From: Distichodus sexfasciatus
Taxonomy: Eukaryota > Chordata > Actinopteri > Characiformes > Distichodontidae
Length of the DNA stretch: 64,000 bases
Assembly: GCA_032718565.1 (NCBI GenBank)
Contig: JAVGVS010000023.1
Span: 2,174,493-2,238,492 of the forward strand
Reading direction: 5' to 3'
Below are positions 55,082-64,000 of the stretch, in pieces; position 1 is the first letter of the stretch; every line of letters starts with the position of its first letter. The notes under the pieces are model-generated. The model saw only the letters and a program-made list of their open reading frames with translations, made no database searches and was not told the origin of the DNA. A program made the position numbers and the translations under genes.

Positions 55082-58000
55082 ATGTAAGTATTTCTTTATT
55101 ACTCCGTCGTCAATTAAAATACTAACATAGGGGTCTGACTATCGGTGTACGCGCGACAGTTACTCTCGGACGTTAAAACGCCCGTCACTCATATTTGTCA
55201 TTGAAATGACCATTTACACAGGTTTTTCTTTCTCCTTTCCTGTGAGCAGTTGCATAAATAGTCACAAAGAATCGAATGCTATTAAGAACAGTCACCGAAA
55301 TTTATAATTTGTCTTTTTGTCCTTTTTAATTTACTGCGTAAATTGCAGTAAGTGCGTATGCGCGCGCGTGACAGATCCTAATCCAAATATACGATTAAAG
55401 TGAGGCGTATAACTTAAGCTTAATAAAGTTTATATAATCTATGTATAATATAATTCGTTATTTTTCCATTTTGAACCCTTATTCAGCAGCAGCATGGGTC
55501 TCTAGAATTTTGGTTGACAATGACAGTGAGGCCTACAGCTTATACAGCTTTTTTTGTTTGTTTTTTAGAAATTGAATGTCAGAATGCCTTTGGTTCTGAT
55601 TTTTAAAATGTATTTGATAGTCTGTCTTTAGTTTGAGGACTGGCACTCGAGTTGAATTTTAATCCATCACGGATAAAAAAAAAATCCTGTATTGCTTTCT
55701 ATAGGTCTGCACCTGCACCAGATGCTGCTGTTAGTCCAGGAGCCCCAGAGGGTGAAGGGGGTCCACCTGCCCCTGCCCCAAACCTCACCAGCAACCGTCG
55801 TCTCCAGCAGACACAGGCCCAAGTGGACGAGGCAAGCACAGATGTTAAAGAAATCAAGAATTAAACCAATCCTAGCCATCCCAAGAGAACATAAACAACT
55901 TTTATTGGGCCCCTGAGCAAGACCTTTAACTACAAGTTGCTCCAGGGAGACTGTGCCTGTAATTAGGAAATGGAGTGTTTGCTACGTGCCATCACACAAC
56001 AAAGATCAGATGTTTACAATGAATTCCAAGACATGATGATCACAGTTGTGATACTAGAAGCTAAAGTTAGTAGCCAGAACAACTGGTTTGTGCGTGACAG
56101 ATGTATGGCTTGAGAAGCATATGTAAGTAAACAGCGATTTGCAAAAGACACTGGACTCAACAAAAAAAGATTAACCTTTTAACCTTTGTGTGAGGTTTTA
56201 ACTGTTTTTACCTACAGTAAGTAGTAGCCAACTTCACCTTTATGCATAACATCAATCTCAAACCCTTTATGATCAGACTTTCATCAATAATATAATATAT
56301 TTTAGAGGTTATACAGATTATGAAATTTGCAACCAGCATAAAGTAAATTAGCAAAGCCTTCTTACAGTGGATCCACGGAGCCAGACAGGTTTAAAAAGTT
56401 TATCAATATTAGAATTTGGTGGAATCTTACATAGATGATTCTACCACCTTACATGAATCCTCACAGGTGGTGGATATCATGCGTGTGAACGTGGATAAAG
56501 TACTGGAGAGAGACCAAAAGCTGTCAGAGTTGGACGACAGGGCTGACGCTCTGCAGGCTGGAGCCTCGCAGTTTGAGAGCAGTGCTGCTAAACTGAAGAA
56601 CAAGTACTGGTGGAAGAACTGCAAGGTGGGTTTAAGTTATGCTCTGACCTTTTAAGAGATGGAAAGAAATACTAAGCTGAAGAACAAGTACTGGTCGGAG
56701 AACTGTAAAGCGTGCCCTTGTAGAATGTGTTTTAACTGTTCTAAGTTTTGTTGTGACTTCTTAAGATCTGAAAAAAATGCAGAAATATAATCCAGCACAT
56801 TTACCTTGTATATTCACATAGAAGGTCAATATGAAAGTGGTTTAATGTTTCATGATATAATACCATTTCTTTAAAAAGACTAGCAGAGGTTTGGAGTCCA
56901 TTTCCACTGCCATTGTGCTTTGTCAATAACATTAAGGTGGTATTTGCTCAGGTTTGTAGGGTACTGCTGACTTGGTGCTGAAGCTGGAAAATTCTCCTTT
57001 GGAAAATGAAACACAGCTTAGCCTATTAATAACTAGGTTACTGGAGGTACATTTCTGATGCAACTTGCTGTGATTTGAAGTCTCTGTTACTGTTAAACAC
57101 ACCGCGGCCATCTTGTATGAGTCAGTGATCATCGATCTGGCTCGGCTTGGCTCCGTCACCTTCACTTTATATATTACATTTTTATCCCTCCATCCAGCTC
57201 ACTGCCAATCCACTCCTCAGTGTAAATTTATAGCCCCTTCCTTCTTTCCTCATTCTGTACTTCCTTCCCACCCCCACTGTCCTTTTTTGCCCAGATGGCT
57301 AAGCAAACTCACATCCAATTGTGACGCTGTGTAGAGGTGGGGGAGGATGCATCTAGTCCAATCTGGATTATGGCGTGCTTGGATTAAAACCCAGATGTGA
57401 TTTGTGATGTAACTGTCACTTATAATCCCTCCCCTTTCCTATTTTTTGTATGCTCTCTCCCTGTCTCTTTTTACACACATTTTTATTCATTTTTATTTCT
57501 TTTTTGCTTCTAATTTTTAGACAACTCTTATTTGCTTTTACTTTACTGATGTTAAAGATGCAGAGAATTTTGCTATGCCAAATAGTAATTTATGTTCTTT
57601 GCTTTAATTTTTTTTGTATAACATATTTAGTATTTTTGCAGTTTAGTCAAGATGTAGCTACAGCTACTAAAATAATTGGATTACGAGTATAATGAAGTTG
57701 AATTCAGCATGATTACAACACGCCACAGTTAGACAAGCAGTGTTTTTTGATTTTGTGATTTCAATCTAAAAAAAAAATCCTTTTAGTTTAGGACCTCATA
57801 TATAAATAAAGCCATGCACTGGTGCACTCTGATAGTCAGATATTTCTCAAACAGTATTTATTTTAGGTTTAAATTGTATTTAGATTATAGGTTGTTGCTT
57901 ACTGTTGGTCCAGCTATAGTTTTGCAGGATTGATCTTATAAGATGCAAAGCACTGGTTGTTAAACAGAAATCCATTTGTTGCACCATAAATCCAATCAAG

Positions 58001-59279
58001 CAAAGACCAAGCACCTTGAAAACGGAGCCTCTACAGATTAAGATTGGTCTTAAGTCTCAGTTTAGTGGTCTTGCTTTTAACTGGCACATTCCACTGGCAT
58101 GACTTGACTTGTCTTGTGTTTATATGAAGAACAATTAAAGGGTGGTGCATAAATGACGTTATTTCAATTTATTTTCATAGATGATGATCATGATGGGGGT
58201 TATTGGGGTCATCCTGATGGGCATTGTTTTCAGTAAGTAAACTCATACATTACTCTGAATGCAGTAAATCATTCCACTGTACAAATACATACTGTATGAG
58301 TAAAGTGAAAAAGGTAATCAACGTAGTCAACATTAGATTCAAACTTGTGAGAGAACTAAATCAACTTGGTGCCTTAAGGCATTTGAAGTAAAATGTGTCA
58401 CATCTGTCATCAAATAGATTTCACAAATTAAGCATGTAATATACTGTTGTTGTATTAGGTAGAGATAGAATTGTCTTATGATTTATCAGTTATTTTTGGG
58501 ATAAAGACTGGGCTGACAGTTAAGGGTGAGTTTGGATGGGCTTGTCCCTTAAATCTGGTCTGCATAATAGAGCTTTCTGAATGCAGGTCATGTGTCAATG
58601 AAGAGAAATTTCTGAGGTGATGATGGTTTTGTTGGTCTGCAAGACCATCTTTCTGTTGAGTTTCAGTTCATGGATGATTGCAAGCAATAAATTATGTTCA
58701 AGTTCAGTATTGCAACACGTACACAAGGCTGCTTAATTCAGCTATACACAATCTACTTTTGTATGCCTGACTGAGCACAAACAAAACATCCATGGATTTT
58801 ATCAGCTGTGATGGTACCTGAAAAAACAAGAATAGTCATTCTGTAAATCTCAAGAACTGGAAAGGAGCGAAGGAAATGCAGAACATGGAATACATCACAG
58901 TCTGATTAAGTCCATTTAAGAAATTGTCAGAAAGCAGCTTGTATTTTTTTCATAAAATTCTCATTTTCAGTATATTGCAAGGTGGGGATGCACCGATCCA
59001 ACTTTTTCAGTCTAGATAAAAATTAACATTAACATGAAATCGCAATTAATCAACTAATGCAAACTTCATTAATGTAATCACTTGCAAAGTAAACAAATAA
59101 TTTAATGGACTAGATTGGCCCATTGCTACTGATAAGTGATCCAGCTATTATCAGACCGATTGCATTATAAGTATCAGACCAGTGCATCTCAACTTGCACA
59201 CAAATTTAACTCTCTCTGATCCTTTGGGTTCTTTATATGTCCTCTTATTTATTCTCTTACAGTGTACTTCTACTACTGA
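55082..59279 (+). CDS. vamp1: Vesicle-associated membrane protein 1 (synaptobrevin 1)
   Basis: VAMP1 is the vesicle R-SNARE that pairs with syntaxin and SNAP-25 to drive neurotransmitter release. Coding pieces: 55082-55083 (AT of the start codon), 55705-55831, 56467-56625, 58181-58232 and 59263-59279. They sum to 357 nt, 118 aa, the human VAMP1 length. The N-terminus is Pro/Gly/Ala-rich (2-26). TSNRRLQQTQAQVDE leads into the SNARE motif, with the zero-layer arginine R58 (LERDQKL). Q78-F79 is the bond known to be the target of tetanus and botulinum B proteases. FESSAAKL and WWKNCK match VAMP1 better than VAMP2 (WWKNLK). A single C-terminal membrane anchor covers 97-118. Oddities: intron 1 splits the start codon AT/G, intron 2 appears to start with GC instead of GT, and the juxtamembrane LKRKYWW of human is LKNKYWW here. 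Confidence 0.95.
55832..56466. other. vamp1: vamp1 intron 2, GC-AG
   Basis: It begins GCAAGC directly after the conserved VDE codons and ends CCTCACAG before GTGGTGGAT. Apart from the non-GT donor the intron looks normal. It contains a fish repeat fragment near 55915-55975. Confidence 0.7.
56671..56709 (+). pseudogene. vamp1: Partial duplicate of the vamp1 exon 3 end
   Basis: This stretch (start ACTAAGCTGAAGAACAAGTA) copies 56587-56625 of exon 3 at about 90 percent by eye, 84 bp downstream. The copy lacks the GGTGGGT donor (it reads AAAGCGTG) and one codon is changed (TGG to TCG), so it is non-functional as an exon end. Confidence 0.8.
56710..58180. other. vamp1 intron 3, distal part
   Basis: No exon recognised. 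A less AT-rich part (57060-57430) contains two GGATTA motifs in close spacing (near 57363 and 57381), typical of homeodomain sites of the Otx/Pitx type, but this is weak evidence. Confidence 0.35.
58233..59262. other. vamp1 intron 4
   Basis: AT-rich, about 1.0 kb, nothing recognised. Confidence 0.5.
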
Positions 59280-60545
59280 CTTGACCTCTCTGTATATAAA
59301 GACATGAGATATTCTGTGAGAGAGCCATCACATTGTGTGAGCACCACGCCTTCGCCTCTGTCCAGTAGTCCTTACTCCTGACCGATGCCTTTCAACCAAA
59401 CCACAGCAGCATGTGTAGGGCCTCTTCTCTCACCTCTCTATCTGCAGATGTGCTCATTTCATTCTTCCTATGCAACTCTTGTCCCTTTACTCTTTCTCTT
59501 TTTTTCTTTTGCTGCACTTGTAGCTTGATTAACAAACTGTCCCTTCAGGGGCATAAGTAAGTGTTTCAGGTCTTGAATGTCTTTACGCTATAAAGTGAGA
59601 GGGATGGTACAGATAAGGCTTTTTATATCAGGTTGTATGTCATTTTTAAGCCAGACATTTAAGCCAGAAATTCTTAAGTATTATTTTTATTATTATTAAG
59701 CACTCTTTCTCCCTTCTTAAAACGACTCAACACTCCTTATCTGGGTTACATGCGCTGAGATCAGTGAACTATGCAAACCAGTAATGTATCCACAGTGGGC
59801 TAAATGTACAGATTATGTAAATGTATACCTTTATGATAATTTTCCAATTCAGGAATGTAACGTTTATCAATTTAGAATGTCAGTCCCGTGATTCTTATTG
59901 ACATCTTGTACAGACTGGAGTATTACAGGTAAGAATGTTATATTTGTGAGCAATATTAATTTATTGTCTGGGGTCCTTAAGCTGTTTTTTTCCAGTAGAG
60001 ACATTTTTACACACACCACATAAACACAGCAAAACATTCTACTGGCCAGTGTGAGGAAATTAAATTTAAAAAGATATTTCAGTTGACATTTCAAAAAAGA
60101 ACTGTGTAAACACTAGTTGCTTGTTCCAAGTCATTAGCATGGGAAAAAATTTAATGTTTACTTTTACTTTTTGAAGTTCAATTTAAAAATGTTAAAATAT
60201 TTCACAATTTGCCAACATGAAATGGAAAACAATGTTCTATTGAATACGTAATTTTGTGTTGGATTTGATGTATACATTTAGTAAATGGTAAAAGAAATTG
60301 AAAAATGACAGTTGGGCTCATTCAGTTGTTAGTACCTATTGTACATAAGTACCTAAAAGCAAGAAATATGATGGTCAAAGAACTTCATTCAGGGTCCATC
60401 AGTGCATTTCTTCAGTCTTGCTAATCCAGTGCGGTACAGTGAAAAATCTCCGGGTCTAAAATATTTGGGGGAACAGAGTCAGGTATTTTGTGTGGTTTGT
60501 TTAGTTTCTAACAGCATGTCAGTTTGCCCATCATGTGCTGATTCT
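59280..60545 (+). other. vamp1: vamp1 3'UTR (probable)
   Basis: Non-coding sequence between the stop codon and the AATAAA at 60546. There is no competing open frame of note. Confidence 0.55.
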
Positions 60546-60551
60546 AATAAA
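60546..60551 (+). terminator. vamp1: vamp1 polyadenylation signal candidate
   Basis: AATAAA followed by GTG and then TGTGTTTTTCTG about 25 bases on, a good downstream GU/U element. Confidence 0.6.
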
Positions 60552-61060
60552 GTGATAAAAACGTGCTTGACAACTGTGTTTTTCTGAATATAATAGCTTT
60601 GAAAGTTTTAATAATAGCACAAGATATTTTCCTTCCATGTTCCTGAGTCCTTAAATTAATATATAATTAATATAACTGTATAGTAACAAAGTTGAACAGT
60701 TATTAACAATTACAAGAACACCTTATTGTAACTAAAATCATGGCATCAGTCTCTTCTGGTATCAGAAAGAAAATTTGTACAAGTAGTTCTCTTGTACATA
60801 AGTCTAGCAAATTATGTAAAATTTAAATTACACTTTACAATATCACATATAATCATTTATTGTAATTTGGGAGGACTTACAAAATCACAATACAAACTTA
60901 ATGTAGACTGTAAAAATCAGTTTAACAAAGTAGTCAATAATAAACATTGTGCCATCCTATTCAAACGTGCCACCATGCATAAATACGTCCAAAACATTAA
61001 GAAAATATTATTTAACTTAACAGAAAGAACACAGATCTACAACATGGTTGAACAGAGTAT

Positions 61061-61066
61061 TTTATT
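61061..61066 (-). terminator. Polyadenylation signal candidate of the minus-strand gene
   Basis: TTTATT on the plus strand (AATAAA on the minus strand), about 2.5 kb after the minus-strand stop codon. It places the gene's end about 500 bp from that of vamp1, tail to tail. Confidence 0.4.
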
Positions 61067-63574
61067 AAGATAAAGTAATATTTCAGAGGCACCAGATCTC
61101 CCATTAAACAGCATCTAATGGTTACAGTACAGATGGATTATCTAATTAACTCAAAAAACGAAAAGTAAATATGCTAGAGCAGAAGAGTCTATGCACTTTT
61201 TTTTTGTATAATCATAGAAGTGAATTTAATAAAAAAAGAGACAAGTCAGTACTTTTAGAGAGGGGACAAAAGGAAATTCTTTGCTATATACACACAGTTT
61301 CTACTAGGGTGATACACGTTTACATCTCAAAATGCGAACAAACAAACATGACCTCTAAACATGTACTTAAATTGGGTTTATTTAAACAGCACATCCCACA
61401 AGCACAAACTGCAGAATTTAACAAAGCCATTTAAAAAATTGCACCCTCAAATCCACAATTCCAATGTCATTTTTGCCTCTTTGATGCACAAGAAGTCTGC
61501 AAACATCAGGTTCTGAGAATCTCAAAACTTCGCAGATGAATCACTGTCCCCAGGGAAGGGGTCGAGAACTCAAAATAAATGTATGTATTTATACCTGGGT
61601 AATTCAAAATTTCTTTTCATTTTGCAGAAGTGTATCCACAGATTTATCTCAAAATATGACAGTCTAAAGATGCAATTCTCATTTTTGTATTTTTATGTGA
61701 CGGTTTCATTTCAGAACAATGTAAGGTGACAGAAATCCCACCTCAGCTTGATGCATGGAGTAGCAGACAAGTCCAGGTTTGAGGATGCAGCTAGTCATAG
61801 CCTACATTAAAGTTGTTTTCTGTGCTATGTCATAGTATTGCTATTACTAAATGGACTAAGCTGATAATACTTGGCTACGCTGTACAACACATCTACTTTC
61901 AGTCATACTTCTGCAGTGCATCGGCACCCAGATATTTGTCATTTAAAAACACCTTCCCTCAATTGCCTTCATGGTTCCACTCATTTGTGTAAAAGAAAAG
62001 ATTTTTACTGGTTTTTGGGGTTTTAACTTGACTGCCATTGAAGAGTGTGCAAAAAGAACTAAACGTTAACACATGAAATAAACTGGTAATTGAGTAACAA
62101 AAACTGACGTTTGTCATTTTTAGTAAAAAGATTCACTGTTTGGGAATCCAATAAGGTACCAAGTGATCTAAAATTGAATAAATTTGAAGCTGACAAAAAC
62201 ACAATTTCATTAATATTTCCATTTATCAATCAAGATCATAAAACTGTTGATTTCTTAACCTAAAACTCTGATAAAGTCACTGCAATGTGGATGCTAAAGA
62301 AATTGTGAATCAAGAAAAGTTTCCATTTTTTAAAGAAACTGAGCAATATAATACAAAATTTGCATTAACAAATGAAGACAACAAAAATAAGAAAGGAAAG
62401 AATTTTAACCACCTCGTCTCATGATCAAGCACTAAAGTTACCCCAAACAAAATTTGGTAAGCAGATTTAAAAGTAACTGGACAGTACACTCGTCCAAAAT
62501 TATTATTATTCCTCTACGGTTAAAATCACTTTTTTCATGACTAAAATAACCGTTGTGCCAGAACAAAGATTTACAACTTTATAATTTCATCTTTGCACAC
62601 ATCAGATAGCTATGACTTACTGCATGTAGCTTGAAATTAGAAAACTTTAAAAACCACATCTTAAAAAAAAACCCACCAGCTCTATAACAGAGTCAAAAGG
62701 TAAAGAGCCATATTTGGTTTGGCTTAGTCTAGGAGTCGACCGATTATTGGACTGGCCAATTATTATTTATATAATTACCTCTATCGATCACTTTTAAACC
62801 AATATGCCAATTCAATAAATGACTTTTAAAATGCACTAATTTGGGCCTAATTCAGGAGTTTCTCATCTGAATTCAGCACACTGTGGTCAGGGGAAAGTCC
62901 TACCCATCACACCTAATTTGTTAGGTGTCAAGAGTTCAGTCAATCAGCAAGGCTGAAGGCACCAAAAGTGCAGCATTCTGACAGAAGCTGGGATCTTCCT
63001 GCACTTTTGGTTTTCTAAATTGGGTTCAAAATGTCAATTTTTACAGCAAACTAAATCTCATTAGTAACAACTGGCAATAATTATTGTTAATAATAGCAAT
63101 ATTTGGTATTGACTCTGCAAAAACATCGGTCAACCCCTAGTTTCAACCTCACAAAGAGTTCTTAGTAAGTTTCTTGTCTCAGTACAAAATCTGGAACATG
63201 GAAGCTTATTTTTTTTTAACACCAACTTGCCTACCTTTGGTGCAATACAAGATGTGCAGGGCATTAAATTACCAAAAGGCAAAATTCTTAGTCACAAGGT
63301 GGGTGACCAAGACACCAACATATTTCGTTGCTGCATGCGTCTGTCTTTGCATAATCACAAAGATACCGTCTAAAATGTCAAAATACGAAACAATCCTTTT
63401 TTTTTTAAAAGCACATGCAAAGGCACAAGACTCAAGCAACAAACGAAAGGGTGAAATCTACACAGATACATAAAAAGTTAACCTACAGGACCAGATGAGT
63501 CAATCTACGAATTAAGTCCGTTTTTTTAAAAACCCCATTCAAAAATACTGTGCTTTGTTGCACTCCTTAATTTT
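61067..63574 (-). other. Probable 3'UTR of the minus-strand AT-hook gene
   Basis: AT-rich, no coding signal on either strand. Short open frames here (63174-63473 plus, for example) show no family features. The boundary rests on the poly(A) signal only. Confidence 0.4.
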
Positions 63575-64000
63575 TTACTTCTTTTTTTGGGATTTACCTG
63601 CAGCCCTTGAAGAAGTACTCTTTTTGACGTTACTCTCATGGCTGGTTACGAGAACCTCGACTGACGTTTCTTCGAACTGCTTCTCGCTTTCGCCGTCCCT
63701 CTCCACGCTGTTTGATTTAGCATCCCTTCCGACGCCGAGCTGTGGAACTTCCTTCTTTGCTGGATTACTGTCGCTGCTCTTTCGATCCTCTGCGTCTTCC
63801 GCTCTTTCGGAATTCTCGGACGGGTTGCACGGTCGTTTGGCTGCCGGTTCGTCGTGCACCTCGTTCTGGCCTCCTACGGCTTTGCCAGACGTCAAGGCTT
63901 CGGCCAGGCTGGCTTTGCTAGGGCGACCCCTTTTCCGAGGTTGGTCGCTAGCAGGCAAGGCACTGCTGCTGGTGCTGTTACCGCCGTCTTCAGCCTCTTT
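63575..64000 (-). CDS. Unidentified AT-hook protein, C-terminal part (partial)
   Basis: An open frame enters from the window edge and ends with a stop at 63575-63577, giving 141 visible residues. There is no start: the leftmost apparent start (TTG) is just an internal Leu. The segment is hydrophilic and disordered, with alternating acidic and basic runs. It contains one AT-hook-like motif RKRGRPSK at visible residues 22-29, a possible nuclear signal AAKRP, and the tail SRAAGKSQKKK. This suggests a nuclear, DNA-associated protein, with this as its last exon. I do not recognise the family. By synteny with human 12p13 the candidates include NCAPD2, NOP2 and CHD4, but I recall no match to any of their C-termini. 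The upstream exons, beyond base 64000, should decide. Confidence 0.75.
   Translation of the reverse strand, partial: KEAEDGGNSTSSSALPASDQPRKRGRPSKASLAEALTSGKAVGGQNEVHDEPAAKRPCNPSENSERAEDAEDRKSSDSNPAKKEVPQLGVGRDAKSNSVERDGESEKQFEETSVEVLVTSHESNVKKSTSSRAAGKSQKKK

Noticed and set aside
57060..57430. Possible conserved enhancer with paired GGATTA sites in vamp1 intron 3
   Set aside because: Two six-base motifs are expected by chance; conservation cannot be judged from one genome.

Overview
This is a vertebrate nuclear window, almost certainly from a teleost fish. Its genes are split by GT-AG introns and match vertebrate families. The intergenic DNA is AT-rich and carries tRNA-derived SINE remnants, LINE 3' ends, small inverted-repeat elements, a solo LTR and long microsatellites typical of fish. 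The gene order (ing4, gapdh, iffo1, vamp1) reproduces in compact form a neighbourhood known from human 12p13.31. The species cannot be told from the sequence.

Layout. (1) 1-16.5 kb, minus strand: the first three coding exons of a fam131b-like gene. They are tiny (28, 38 and 36 nt) and lie in long introns; the rest of the gene lies beyond base 1. The introns hold degenerate local repeats (6.0-8.6 kb), a CpG-rich patch (7.6-7.9 kb), a hAT-like miniature element with a preserved empty site, and several microsatellites. (2) 16.5-28.3 kb: no recognised gene. It holds pyrimidine-rich DNA, a solo LTR, SINE and LINE remnants, a palindromic miniature element and a direct/inverted repeat cluster. (3) 28.3-33.0 kb, plus: complete ing4, 8 coding exons, 250 aa. 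(4) 36.2-43.2 kb, plus: complete gapdh, 11 coding exons, 333 aa, with an inverted-repeat element in intron 1. (5) 44.4-51.8 kb, plus: complete iffo1, 9 coding exons, about 653 aa. (6) 55.1-59.3 kb, plus: complete vamp1, 118 aa, with a start codon split by an intron and a probable GC-AG intron. (7) 63.6-64.0 kb, minus: the C-terminal end of an unidentified basic AT-hook protein, with a probable 2.5 kb 3'UTR that converges on vamp1.

The genes are not an operon and do not share one pathway. ing4 encodes a histone-reading chromatin protein, gapdh a glycolytic enzyme, iffo1 a nuclear intermediate-filament-like scaffold, vamp1 a synaptic vesicle SNARE, and fam131b a poorly characterised, probably N-myristoylated protein. 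Their association is conserved synteny. I found no new multi-gene system. The most useful results are the fam131b microexons, the unusual vamp1 splice sites, tandem NAG acceptors in fam131b and iffo1, and the dated structure of several mobile elements.
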